A DNA stretch of 64,000 nt from Heliocidaris erythrogramma (lineage: Eukaryota > Echinodermata > Echinoidea > Camarodonta > Echinometridae). A program made the translations under genes and the position numbers. The stretch lies in assembly GCA_025617745.1 (NCBI GenBank), contig CM046869.1, positions 13,287,168-13,351,167 on the forward strand, in the 5' to 3' direction. This document shows, in pieces, positions 11,021 through 22,231 of this stretch; positions within the stretch are counted from its first letter, which is position 1, and each line of letters opens with the position of its first letter. The notes below the pieces were generated by a model that saw nothing but the letters and a program-made list of their open reading frames with translations, had not been told where the DNA came from and ran no database searches.

Positions 11021-12557
11021 CATAATTGCAAAAAGAGGGTCGCTATTCGTAATCGGAGAAGAAGGTCGCTAATCATAATCGAAGAAGAGGATCGCTCTTC
11101 ATAATTGAAATAGAGGGTTGCTATTCATAATCGAAGAAGAGGGTCCCTATTCATAATCAAAAAAGAGGGTCGCTATTCATGATCGGGGAGGAGGGTCGCC
11201 GATTCTTCTTCCATCATGAATAGCAACCCTCTTCTTAGATTATGATTAGCGACCCTCTTCTTCGATTATGAATAGCAACCCTTATGAATATTGACCTTTA
11301 TGAATGACGACCCTCTTATCTTATTATGAATAGCGACCCTCTTCTTCGATTTTTTTTTCGCATAAAGGTCAATATTCATAAGGGTTGCTATTCATAATCG
11401 AAGAAGAGGGTCCCTATTCATAATGGGAGAAGAGGGTCGCTATTCATAATGGGAGAAGAGGGTCGCTATTCATAATTTAAAAAAGGGTCGCTATTCATAA
11501 AAAGTCATAAGGGTCGCTAATCATAATCGAAGAACAGGGTCGCTATTCATAACCGAAATAGAGGGTTGCGCTAATCATAATTGAAGAAGAGGGTCGCTAT
11601 TCATAATTGAAAAAGAGGGTCGCTATTCATAATCGGGGAGGAGGGTCGCCATTCATAATCGAAGAATCGACCCTCTTCTCCGATTATGAATAGCGACCCT
11701 CTTTTTCGATTATGATTTATAGCGATCCTCTTCTCTGATTATCAGTGGCGGAAATCCATTTTGAAATTTATTTAACTGTCTGAAATGTCTGATATTTTCT
11801 GACAATCCCCCTCCTCCCCCCCCAAAAAAAAAGGTTTATCACATTTTTGGGGTTCTATTTTTCCTCCAAAATTCTTTGACTAGCAAAAAAAAATCCCCCC
11901 TGGATTTGCGCCCATTCTGATTATGAATAGCGACCCTCTTGTTTATGAATAGCAACCCTCTTCAAAGAAAAGGGTCATTACTCATAAGGACCGCTATTCA
12001 TAATAAGTCACAAGTGTTGCTATACATAATACAGATAGAGAGTCGCTATTCATAATAAAAAATTGGGGTCGTTAATCATAAGGGTCGCTACTCATAATCG
12101 AAGAAGAGGGTCGCTATTCATAAGATAAGAGGGTTGCTATTCATAATCGAAGAAGAGGGTCCCTATTCATAATTGAAAAAGAGGGTCGCTATTCATAAAA
12201 AGTAATAAGGGTCGCTAATCATAATCGAAGAAGAGGGTCGCTATTCATAATAGAATAAGAGGGTCGTTATTCATAAAGGTCAATATTCATAAGGGTTGCT
12301 ATTCATAATCAAAGAAGAGGGTCCCTATTCATAATCAGAGAAGAGGGTCGCTATTCATAATGGGAGAAGAGGGTCGCTATTCATAATTTAAAAAAGGGTC
12401 GCTATTCATAAAAAGTCATAAGGGTCGCTAATCATAATCGAAGAAGAGGGTCGCTATTCATAACCGAAATAGAGGGTTGCTATTCATAATCGAAGAAGAG
12501 GGTCCCTATTCATAACTGAAAAGAGGGTCGCTATTCATAATCGGAGAAGAGGGTCGC
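11021..12557. repeat. Bidirectional ~24-bp repeat array, left arm
   Basis: Dozens of degenerate copies of a unit containing GAGGGTCGCTATTCATAATC. Orientation flips between blocks: forward about 11035-11200, reverse 11210-11345, forward 11365-11660, reverse 11670-11750 and 11915-11960, forward 11965-12557. A non-repeat insert lies at 11752-11915. See the foldback finding. Confidence 0.85.
11752..11915 (+). repeat. Spacer insert within the array (copy 1)
   Basis: Starts CAGTGGCGGAAATCCATTTT and ends GGATTTGCGCCCATTCTGA. A second copy lies at 15936-16112 in the right arm, so the two arms share ancestry. Confidence 0.7.
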
Positions 12558-12579
12558 TACCCAGGTCGAAATTGCCATA

Positions 12580-13385
12580 GAAACCAGATGAAACCAGTAG
12601 TGACCGTCTACTGGTTTCTATTGTATTTTTAAAGACCAGTAGAGACTATTGGTGAACCAGTAAAAACTGTTAAAAGCCATTAGAGTCAATTGGTTGAGGA
12701 GACAAGTAAAGACCAATAAAAACCAGTTGCATTTAATGGTTTTCAGCAAGCTGGTCAAGTCAAACCAGTATAAACCACAAGAAACCAGTAAAGTCTAATG
12801 GTTCTGAAGACCATTAAATACCATTAGAAACTTGTCAGGTCTAATGGTGTCAGCAGGGTGTTAAAAAAAAGCTAAGTCAAACCAGTAGAAAACAGTAAAG
12901 TCTAATGGTTCTGAAGACCAGTAAATACCATTAGAAACCAGTCAAGTCTAATGGTTTAAACAGGGTGTTAAAAACACTAAGTCAAACCAGTATAAACCAC
13001 TATAAACCAGTAAAGTATAATCGTTCTGAAGACCATTAAATACCATTAGAAACCAGTCAAGTCTAATGGTTTCAGCAGGGTGTTAAAAAAAGTAGGATTT
13101 TCTACTGGAACCATTATGAGATAAGTAGGAATCCAGTAGAAATCCTGGCTGAAACCATTAGAAATTTCTACTGGAATCCTAATGGTTTTAGAAGGTTTAC
13201 AGTAGAATTCCTGGATGATACCATTAGAAATTTCTATTGAAACCATTAGAAATCTCTTTTAAACCATTGGAAATTTCTTGGAAACCATTCGAAATTTCTA
13301 CTGGAATCCTAATGGTTTTAGAAGTGATTCCTTCTGGTCTCCGAATGGTCCTAGTTGGTTTTCTACTATTTTCTATTGGTTCCAG
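12580..13385. repeat. AAACCAGTA-type subrepeats inside the transposon
   Basis: Degenerate tandem copies of AAACCAGTAGAAACC and GTCTAATGGTT with an irregular period. After about 13095 the same words appear in inverse form (CTACTGGAA, ACCATTAGAAATTTC). The pattern resumes at about 15535-15700. Confidence 0.75.
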
Positions 13386-13389
13386 TAGA

Positions 13390-15090
13390 AACGATAGAAT
13401 TAGCACGTTTCTTCTTAAAGAAATTATATACTTTGTTGCGTCTCCTTTAGCCCACATTTTTAATATATCTCTGAATACTGGGAAATGTCCAGATTCCCTG
13501 AAAATTGCCAAAGTTAATCCTGTTTTTAAAAAAGATGACCCCCATGACATCAGCAATTACAGGCCCATATCTATTCTCCCCAGCATATCAAAAATATTGG
13601 AAACACTTATTTACAGTCGGCTTTTTAATTTTTTAGAAACTTATAATTTTCTTAATCCTAACCAATATGGTTTTAGGAAAAGACATTCCACCGACTTAGC
13701 ACTAATACAATTGTATGATAAAATAACGAATGCAATGTCGAACAAAGAACACATTATAGGAATTTTCATGGACTTATCAAAAGCCTTCGATACGCTTGAT
13801 CACCAAATTTTACTTAAAAAGCTGAACTTATATGGTATTCGATGAGTTGCTCTTTCATGGTTCGAGTGTTACTTATCAAACCGGAAACAGTATGTAGAAT
13901 ACGATAATAATTCTTCAAATTGTATGTCAATAAAATGTGGGGTTCCGCAAGGCTCAATATTAGGTCCCTTACTTTTTTTGATGTATATCAATGATTTAAC
14001 TAATACTACACCCTCGTTATCGTTTATATTATTTGCTGATGACACAAACATTTTCTGTTCACATAAAAACTTGGACACCTTAGTTGACACACTGAACAAT
14101 GAGTTACCAAAATTAGCGTTGTGGTTTAAATGCAATAGACTATCTCTTAATTTAAATAAAACTAACTTTATGTACTTCAAACACTTAAACTCACATGTCA
14201 TTGATTTTCCTTATAATATAAATATAGATAATATACCTCTTGAAAGGAAGAAAGATACAAAATTTTGGGGTATTATTATTGACGAAAATTTAAATTGGTT
14301 AGCCCATATACGCCATATAACTATGACTATTTGTAAGAATGTTGGTGTACTATATAGACTTAAAAAATATATTCCTTGCGAAACACTTTTCATGCTTTAC
14401 AACTCATTAATTCTACCTTATATATCATACTGCAATTTTGTTTGGGCCACTACTGCTAAAAGTAAACTCAATTCTATTTATTTATTGCAGAAGAAAGCTG
14501 TTCGCATATGCTCTGGGTCATCTTATTTATCCCACTCGAATCCTATTTTTCACAAACTAAAAACTCTAACAATTTTTGACATAAATTCACTTCAAAGCTT
14601 ACTTTTTATGTTCTAATATGTCAAAAATTTGCTCCCGGTTGCATTTCATAACTTTTACAATTTCAACAATTCTATTCATTCTTACCCTACTCGTTCCGCT
14701 ACAAATTTTCACCTTTTCAATCCCAAATTAATTATAGCTCATAAATCTATACGGCACCATGGTCCATACCTTTGGAATTCTCTTCCTGAAAATATAAAAT
14801 CATGCTCCACCCTTTACTCATTTAAAGCCAAAGTTAAAAAGATGTTGTTGTCAGAGTATCAAATGTGAAATTTCTGTGTGTATATTTCAACCCATATATT
14901 TTTTTTTCTCATCATCATCATCATTCATCACCATCACTATCATCTTCATCATCACCATCATCTTCATCTTCACCATCATCATCACATTTATTACCATCGC
15001 CTCCATTATCGTTTTTCATCATTAGTATTGATTTGCAATCATGAGTATATCTCCATTCTGCATTAGCTACTTGGTTTATTATGTTCCAGT
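13390..15090 (+). mobile_element. CR1/L2-like LINE, 5' truncated
   Basis: Reverse transcriptase and C-terminal region in three open stretches (to 13845, 13924-14616, 14629-14868). Motifs: NYRPISILPSISK, FMDLSKAFDTLDHQ, GVPQGSILGPLLF, FADDTNIFC, LPYISYCNFVWATTAK and the terminal GPYLWNSLPENIKSC. One in-frame stop near 13843 and another near 14616 break it. The 3' untranslated part has a CAT-rich run at about 14910-15000. The 7SL-type SINE follows at 15099. It sits inside the TA-flanked transposon. Confidence 0.82.
14905..15005 (+). repeat. CAT/CAC microsatellite
   Basis: CATCATCACC-type run in the LINE 3' region. The His-rich frame across it is an artefact of the repeat. Confidence 0.8.
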
Positions 15091-15098
15091 AGTTTTGC

Positions 15099-15280
15099 CT
15101 GGGCGTTGTGGCGTGCGCCTGTAATCCAGCTACCAGTGGAAGTTATAAACTGATTCAGCGAACCCAGGTTCGAGACTGAGTCACGTCTTTCGGATGGTGA
15201 CGTTAAAGGTCGGTCCCAGACGTAAATAATCATATCTGATTGATACACGTCTGTAAAAACCCAATTACACACACACACAC
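15099..15280 (+). mobile_element. 7SL-type SINE, copy 1
   Basis: Head GGGCGTTGTGGCG, then GTGGCGTGCGCCTGTAATCC, AGCTAC, and a B-box-like GGTTCGAGACTGAG. The body has GGATGGTGACGTTAAAGG and the end is (CA)n. GCCTGGG stands on both sides as a likely short target duplication. Confidence 0.8.
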
Positions 15281-15717
15281 GCCTGGGGCTGTCATGTTTT
15301 CAAGCACTTTGTCACTTATAATGACAGTCCTTCTTTTGCATGTATAAATTTTGATGAACCTTTAATTTATACAATTTTCTTATATGCATATTCCACATCA
15401 TTTGACACCCTTTTTTGATAATTTACCTTAGTCATTGGTTTTACTATATCATTTGTCTTGATAATTTATACCTTTTATATTACATGTTATATTTTGACTT
15501 GTTTTGTATTATGTATGCAGAAGAGAATAACTAATACTGGTTTTCTAATGGAGCCATTAAAAATGATTCTGCTGGTTTCTATTGGTTAGGGGGTCCACTT
15601 TCCATGGCAAACCAGTAGATATTGACCAGTAAAAAACAGTACAAACCAATAGGTAATTGACCAGTAGAAACCAGAAGACATTTTCTACTGGTTTTTCTAT
15701 GGGATTTTCGACCTGGG

Positions 15718-16445
15718 TAATCATAATTGAAGAAGAGGGTCGCTATTCATAATAAAATAAGAGGGTCGCCACTGATAATCAGAGAAGAGGATCACTATAC
15801 ATCATAATCGAAGAAGAGGGTCGCTATTCATAATCGGAGAAGAGGGTCGCTATTCATAGCGACCCTCTTCTCCGATTATGAATAGCGACCCTCCTTTTCG
15901 ATTATGATGTATAGTGATCCTCTTCTCTGATTATCAGTGGCGCAAATCCATTTTGAAATTTGGGGGGACACCACATGATTTATTTAACTGTCCGAAATGT
16001 CTATTTTCTGACAACCCCCCCCCCCCCAAAAAAAAGGTTATCACATTTTTGGGGTTCTATTTTTCCTCCAAAAAGAAAAGGTTCTTCAAAAAGGTGGATT
16101 TGCGCCCATTCTGATTATGAATAGCGACCCTCTTGTTTATGAATAGTAACCCTCTTCTTTGATTATGAATAGCAACCCTCCTCTTCGATTATGAATAGCG
16201 ACCCTTATGAATATTGACCTTTATGAATAGCGACCCTCTTTTCATATTATGAATAGGGACCCTTATGATCAACAACCCTGATTTGGTATTATGAATAGCG
16301 ACCCTTTCTCCGTATTATGAATAGCGATCCTTATTTCTTATTATGAATGGCGGTCGTGATGAATAATGACCCTTATGAATAGCGACCCTTTTGTCTTATG
16401 AATTTCGGTCCTTATGAATTTTTCTCATGAATAGCGGTCCTTATG
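15718..16445. repeat. Bidirectional ~24-bp repeat array, right arm
   Basis: Continues the array after the transposon: forward units to about 15855, then reverse units to the end (TATGAATAGCGACCCTC words). It includes the second spacer copy at 15936-16112. Confidence 0.85.
15936..16112 (+). repeat. Spacer insert within the array (copy 2)
   Basis: Starts CAGTGGCGCAAATCCATTTT and ends GGATTTGCGCCCATTCTGA. It is a diverged copy of 11752-11915 in the same orientation, with indels and a longer C run. Confidence 0.7.
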
Positions 16446-16469
16446 ACTAGCGAGCGGAACCCGTATAAG

Positions 16470-16965
16470 GACCCACAAATGCACAGAATGCAACATGTAA
16501 AAAGCCAGTTTTCAGGTTACTTTGCAACAAGAATGCCATTGATCTTTTCCATACAATGACAGATAGCACTACACTGTCTCAGTTTAAAAGTTTGTGTAAA
16601 AAACACTTTTTGACAGAGTGCAATCAGATACATGAATTTACAAGGTAGCCATATGTGACTGTGAAGTGTGTGTGAGTGTGCGTGTGTGTTTTTTGTTTGG
16701 GGTGGGGAGAGGGTTATGTTTGTTTGCATTTATTACGTTTTTATATCATTTGTACATTAGTTATATATACTCCTTGTAAATATGTTACACCTTGTAAATG
16801 TTACACAGGGCCATATACCGTATTCCATAGTTGATTGTACAAAGGGGCCCCCCGACCACAAGCTGTGCTTCACTGGGGTCCCAAACCTATCATTCTGATT
16901 TCTGCAGTTATTTCTTGTACTTGTTATGTTTGATTTGGTTTGAATAAACTAAACTAAACTACATC
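16470..16965 (+). mobile_element. LINE 3' end
   Basis: The coding tail reads TMTDSTTLSQFKSLCKKHF, like the FK-KLK end of CR1/L2 ORF2. The 3' part has GACCACAAGCTGTGCTTCAC and GAATAAACTAAACTAAACT at the end. Confidence 0.65.
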
Positions 16966-17764
16966 TAATTTTAATTCATTTCTTGTCATGTTATCATAAT
17001 TAGAAATCAGAGTGAGATTCACAAAAATCAAGATTTGCATTCATACATGTGCATAAATATATATAGAGGGAGAGTCTACAATTGTAGGTCTACATCTAAA
17101 ACAATGCAATATACATGTACTTCACAATTTATTTTCTCTCAGTGTTAGATTAAATGGCTACAGGAGTGCTAGAGCACATATGATCTGCACTGAACTCTGG
17201 AGACATCTGGACACTTTCAGGATCATAACAACATAGATATTGAAAAATCAAATTCAGGAATTTGAAAAAGAAACTGAACTTAATTCAACGGTAACGTTCA
17301 TAAAGTAGATTCTTTAACAAGACTTAATCATACGAACCTGTTCGATCTGGAAATGCAATTGCAATGAGAGGTAACACACGACTAGATAATGTCCAATAAA
17401 CGCGATCCTTGACCTGTTTCATTTGTTTACATTTCTGCTGCCTGACCTGTGATTCCAGCACCTTTGCCCTGCACTGCACGTATGCACTGAGCTGAGCTGA
17501 GCTGAGTTATAGGTCAGTGGGTGGAGGTGAGAGAGTTTGCAAGCAAAGACTCTACTAGTATTTTGACAGAATTCCACAAGCCTTGAAGCTGTAGTCCAGT
17601 CAATATACCCAGAAGGAAAAAACAGTATCAACTGGTCCCTTTAAAGCAGTTAAAACTGTTATCAATTTAATGATTAATCCATCCAGGAATAGAACTGTCT
17701 ATTTATTCTTTTATCTTGCCTAGATGTTTACAACTATTCCTCTTCCCTCCACTCATTCATGTCT
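16966..17764. other. Non-coding, no feature recognised
   Basis: Ordinary AT-rich sequence between the two genes, with no conserved open frame. A short GCTGA repeat lies at about 17489-17507. Confidence 0.5.
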
Positions 17765-17948
17765 TGTGTGTGTGTGTGTAATTGGGTTTTTACAGACGTG
17801 TATCAATCAGATATGATTATTTACGTCTGGGACCGACCTTTAACGTCACCATCCGAAAGACGTGACTCAGTCTCGAACCTGGGTCCGCTGAATCAGTTTA
17901 TAACTTCCACTGTTAGCTGGATTACAGGCGCACGCCACAACGCCCAGT
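17765..17948 (-). mobile_element. 7SL-type SINE, copy 2
   Basis: Reverse-complement copy of the family, full length, with the (CA)n tail at 17765-17779. GTGGAGGGAA occurs on both sides as a likely target duplication. Confidence 0.8.
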
Positions 17949-18801
17949 GTTCTTTCCCTCCACCCCTTATAAATCCACCCCGTATAGTCATTTCATCCCA
18001 ACTCTACAGTATGTGGCTTCCATATGTTTTCTGATGACTTACCTAGATCTTGTTACTTGATTAAATTTCTTGGTCCATCCTCTCTCTCTCTCTCTGTGGC
18101 CCTGTTTCATTGCACCTCTATGTTTTCACATGTGATTATCGCATATTGGCATGTCATCTTTATGACCATTATCTTTATACTACTGATCACAATACATCCA
18201 AATTATATCTATTTTCATAATTTAGGTTCTCTCAAAATATGAACATCTCCTCTTTTATGATTAAATGGTATCCAAACATAGCAAGCACTCAGAAACAAAA
18301 TGGAAAACCTTGCAATGTCACTGCTGATCACTTGAAAAACTTTGAAGACTTTAATAAAATGGAGCATATAGCTGTTGAATGATCAATGCATAATATGTAC
18401 ACTGACATGTGATCACAGAAGTCAAGTATTTTCAGCTACTACTTATTAACCAATTTTACATTTACTTTAATAACGACTTACATGGCAAGGAAACGAACAT
18501 TTAAATAAAGACATCATGGTTGTTTTTATTTTAAAGGCAAGATTGGCTAAATAGTAGCAGTAAAATGTACATCATACATGTATGAATTAAACAATATAAT
18601 ACAAATTTTAACTCACAACTCTCATTATTAATATTCTGTTCAAGTAATGAAAGAACCAAAAAAAAAGTCCAACATATATTTTATACAATTATGATAAATC
18701 TAAACTGCCTGTAATTCAATCACTCCATCTTTGAGTTGTGATGCATAGTTGGATTGAATTTGAAATCACAGTAATGATATATCAAGGCAGATGGACAACT
18801 T

Positions 18802-19315
18802 AAAGGGGAAGTCCACCTTGATTACAAGTTGGTGTTAGAAGAAGTAGAAAAATTAAAGAAACAGATCAGTGAATGTGTTTGAGCAAAACACTATAAGAAA
18901 ATAAGAATTTTTAAAGTTATAATCAATCAAACACAAATTGGCAAGTCCATGACATATCTTGCGAGCTCCTCTCCCATAATTTACCCTGTACCCCAAAAAT
19001 CATTCATTTCCATTTTCTCGAAAGAAAATATTCAATCATACATGCACCTTTAATAGATATAATCATTACTCATATGTTTTTACACAAAATCTGTATGAAA
19101 ATTAATGGGATTTTCTGTACTGAGCAATTGGGAGAGGAGCTCGCAAAATACGTCCTGGAGTTGCCAATTTTGCGTTTTATTGATTACAACTTCAAAAAGT
19201 CATAACTTTCTTATTTCTTGTCGGATTTCGCACAAGCTTTTCACCAATCTGTTTCTCTCATATTTCTTCTTTTATTCAAATCAACTCAAATGATACCAGG
19301 GTGGACTTTCCCTTT
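18802..19315. mobile_element. MITE with AAAGGGGAAGTCCACC ends
   Basis: Left end AAAGGGGAAGTCCACCTTGA and right end CAGGGTGGACTTTCCCTTT are inverted repeats. The two halves are partly complementary (AAAATTAAAGAAACAGAT and ATCTGTTTCTCTCAT). About 514 bp and no coding. Relatives: 32097-35066, 45165-45690 and a fragment at 54390-54465. Confidence 0.8.
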
Positions 19316-19782
19316 ATTAACATACATCCTAAGGGATAATGGCAGAGGCAATAAGTCATAAGAAAATTGAAACATAAGCGTTGTTCATACAAACCACCAT
19401 GACAAAATAATATGACATAATTGTAGCGTGCTTCAAATTTCTGCATCTGATATTATTGTTCTTAAGTATACGTAGTATTACTATCACATCTCATGTGTAT
19501 GAAAACTGCCATTTTGTAATCATTCTATGTTGTACAATATTGTAAATATGTTATATTTCTCATACTCCGGAAGGGGTCGAAAGAAATAAAGTTCAAAGTT
19601 CAAAGTTCATAAAGCAGAGATTATAGGGAACACACTAGGGGATTTGTTGCATGCAACTACCTGTTTTTTTCACCCCCACGTCATTAATAAACATGTAAAA
19701 TGCACTGAATTTTGCTGCAGCATATAATTATTATTTTATTATTTATTTTTTTTTTGGGGGGGAGGGGGGAAGGGGCTTTGGA

Positions 19783-20315
19783 AGCTTAGCGAAACGGGGT
19801 GGCGCAAAAAGACGTGTCCGGAACGCAAACGGCAAAATTGCTGGTGATAGTGGTGAATAAAAAAGTTGTATTTTGACAATTTAAAGAAAATTTTAGTAAA
19901 ATTAAGACCAATCAAAACAGTAGAGGTATTTTAACCTGCTCCATGGCTTAATGAAATGTTTCTACATAAAATGATGATTTTCAACAATATAATAATAATA
20001 ATAATATTGGATATTTATAAAGCGCTCATATCCACTATGAATGGTGCTCAAGGTGCTCCAATATTACCCCGGCTCTAGCTAGGCTACCGATTTCGGTGCT
20101 CACAGCATTCAAGGAATTAATTCCTGCCGGTACCCATGTAACACCTGGGTGGAGAGTGGCAAATGTAGATTAATGTCTTGCCAAAGAACAGTAGTGCCGC
20201 GCCGGGGTTCGAACCCACGAACTTCCCATCTCCAGTCCAGTGTTTAAACCACTCGACTACGATGCACTTTGCATTCTGGACACATCTTTTCGGGCTATTA
20301 TATTTCGCTAAGCTA
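19783..20315. mobile_element. AGCTTAGCGAAACG MITE, split by a SINE
   Basis: Left AGCTTAGCGAAACGGGGTGG and right ATTTCGCTAAGCT are inverted ends. The inner words GACGTGTCCGGAACGC and GGACACATCTTTTCG also pair. The SINE at 19988-20267 sits inside. Relatives: 26849-27051, 40500-40779 and 42303-42578. Confidence 0.7.
19988..20267 (-). mobile_element. tRNA-headed SINE, near full length
   Basis: On the minus strand the head reads GCATCGTAGTCGAGTGGTTT, then GTGGGTTCGAACCCCGGCGC, like a tRNA A box and B box (Ser/Leu type). The body includes TCTACATTTGCCACTCTCCA and the end is GAGCGCTTTATAAATATCC plus (ATT)n. It is the best copy of this family in the window. Confidence 0.78.
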
Positions 20316-20682
20316 CGGTGTTGTGTGTGAACAAGTATTTATTATAAATTCACTGTTACATAACTGTATCTCTACTAGTATAAGAAGCTAGAAATAATAA
20401 TAATAATACCGTAATAAATAACAGAAGTTACTAATGTAACTAAAATGATTGCTTCAAAGGGGACAACATTCAATTTGGTATCAGTCAAAACTGAATTCAT
20501 AAACAAAATATTAGATATCTAAATTCTTACAAGTTTACTGTAAAACCTACCAGTTTATCTCTATCTTAGGACAATTGTGACCAAGAAAATAGGCCTACAT
20601 AAACCTTTACATTGCATCATTTACATGGGCATGGCAACTGTAAACTTTTACATTCACTTTATCCACAATAACATTCATGATG

Positions 20683-20715
<33 letters not shown>

Positions 20716-20942
20716 GTTTGTAATAAAGCAGTTTCTTATAAGCAGTTATCAAATGATGCACTGATGGAGTATCAGTTTTGAAATAATTTCTAATTTTAGA
20801 ATAAAGGAACAGTCAAGAAATTATGATAATCATGAGAAATTGAGTGCCTCGTAAATGACATCTGCCTGAAGTTCTCCCTATGGCCTTATTCACATACAGT
20901 CATACTGGTAATCCCAGGGTTTTTTTTAAGTGTACTCAGCTC

Positions 20943-21450
20943 ATATTTTGTTATTCAAACATCTAAATATCTTTCATAGATTAATATTTTTTTAAATCTT
21001 TTTCTCAAACCTGCTAAGCTCCACCCTAAAAAAATGCTTCAGATTTAATTCCTGCAGTGATATCATGTGTCAATCATAAGTGAGCTAAGGAGAGACAGTG
21101 GTATGTAGCTTTGTCAGAGATGACCATCTGTTCTAGTAGACCATACAATGCCTACATAGTAGTTGCTATGTCAGACATGCTGTAGCATCACCAGGAAAAG
21201 AATGGTAATGAGGAGGTATTGTTTGAAAGCATGCAATTCTATTGTGAGCATGTGCTGAGCTGGCGGAAGTTACATTCCACTGTCTATTATAGAATGTTAG
21301 TGTAGCTGACTGATGATTGGCAGATCATGTCATTGCAGGAATGAGATCTGGAGACTTTTTTTTGGGTGGAGCTTAGGAGGTTGGAAAAAATATTTTAAAA
21401 AAAATTAAAAATCTATGAAACATATCTAGATGTTAGAATAACTGAATATT
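20943..21450. mobile_element. Long inverted-repeat MITE
   Basis: The left arm (20943-21076) and right arm (21320-21450) pair over about 130 bp with gaps; for example GCTAAGCTCCACCC pairs with GGGTGGAGCTTAGG. The middle of about 240 bp is non-coding. Confidence 0.7.
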
Positions 21451-21658
21451 AGTTGTATGCATCCCTGCAAATCAACAGCAAATAACTTGCATAATGGGTT
21501 GCGTTTGGAAACCTTTAATGTATCATACAACATACAGATAAGTGAGTACGCTTAGGATCTTTGCTGCATGCAGATTTTTTCATCCCAATTTAGCATTTAC
21601 TTACCCATTTAAAAATAAATGCTGCCCTCTTACCACAGTAATTTTGAACAAGCCTTAA

Positions 21659-21902
21659 CCCCTTCCATGCCACCAAGTACTTGAACAATTATCATAAATT
21701 ATATTTGAAGAGCTAAATTCTGATTTAAAATGTTTGGGTTCATTGCTGAACTGGGTATAAACTATCCTCCATGGGAATAAACTGCAGTATGATAATATTT
21801 GTTTCTGTGTTGGGAAGAACATCATGGCCTTTATTAGTCCAAAAAATATTGTTCAACTCTCATATTCTTTGGCGTAATTTGACGCCCATGGCAAGGAAGG
21901 GG
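21659..21902. mobile_element. MITE with CCCCTTCC ends and TTAA duplication
   Basis: Starts CCCCTTCCATGCC and ends CATGGCAAGGAAGGGG, with TTAA on both sides (21655-21658, 21903-21906). TTAA targets fit piggyBac- or Kolobok-type elements. A second copy is at 28931-29172. Confidence 0.78.
21830..21835 (-). promoter_or_regulatory. Possible poly(A) signal for the CatSper-type gene
   Basis: AATAAA on the minus strand, about 230 bases after the stop codon and within the MITE at 21659-21902. It is only a hexamer match. Confidence 0.25.
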
Positions 21903-22070
21903 TTAAGAAGTTGAGAATGTGAAAACTACAATATTCTCGCATTAACAGTGTCTTGAGGACAGAAGACGTCGGTCTAGGAGCAGGGAAGGGGTTTAAGGAG
22001 TTGAGAATGTGAAAACCACAATATTCTCACATTATGAATGTCCCGAGGATAGAAGACTTCGATCTAGGAG
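21892..22070. repeat. 90-bp tandem duplication over the end of the CatSper-type gene
   Basis: Two copies (from about 21892 and 21982) share GGAAGGGGTTTAA-like, GTTGAGAATGTGAAAAC and GTCTAGGAG-like words at a period of 90. The downstream copy on the minus strand is 3' sequence; the other contains the real stop codon. Confidence 0.75.
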
Positions 22071-22231
22071 TTCCTTTGAAAGAGTGCCATCATGGATCGA
22101 GTGCGATGTACCTGAGACTTTTTGATATAGTTGAGATAGATGACAAAGACTACTGCTCCCATAAGGACGCTGACCGTAGCAAAGATGATCATCTGTGACA
22201 AACCAGGGAGAGGGGCTCGGTCTACAAACAT
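22064..22231 (-). CDS. CatSper-type gene, last exon
   Basis: Reads MFVDRAPLPG, a hydrophobic membrane segment MIIFATVSVLMGAVVFVIYL, then a short basic tail NYIKKSQVHRTRSMM and stop. Acceptor ACCAG. The stop lies in the 90-bp tandem duplication. Confidence 0.85.
   Translation of the reverse strand: MFVDRAPLPGLSQMIIFATVSVLMGAVVFVIYLNYIKKSQVHRTRSMMALFQRNS

Larger units (their letters stand above)
12560..15717. mobile_element. TA-flanked DNA transposon with CCCAGGTCGAAA ends
   Basis: Left end CCCAGGTCGAAATTGCCATA and right end TATGGGATTTTCGACCTGGG are imperfect inverted repeats of about 30 bp. TA stands on both sides (12558-12559 and 15718-15719). The array reads GTCGCTA before and TAATCATAATTGAAG after, which is an intact unit with one TA, so this is a clean insertion. 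No transposase is seen; the inside is AAACCAGTA-type subrepeats plus a LINE and a SINE. Confidence 0.8.

Noticed and set aside
11021-12557. Regular short repeats that suggest a CRISPR array
   Set aside because: There are no unique spacers, units are degenerate and lie in both orientations, and the genome is eukaryotic.
14878-15066. His-rich small open frame
   Set aside because: Translation of a CAT/CAC microsatellite in a LINE 3' end.
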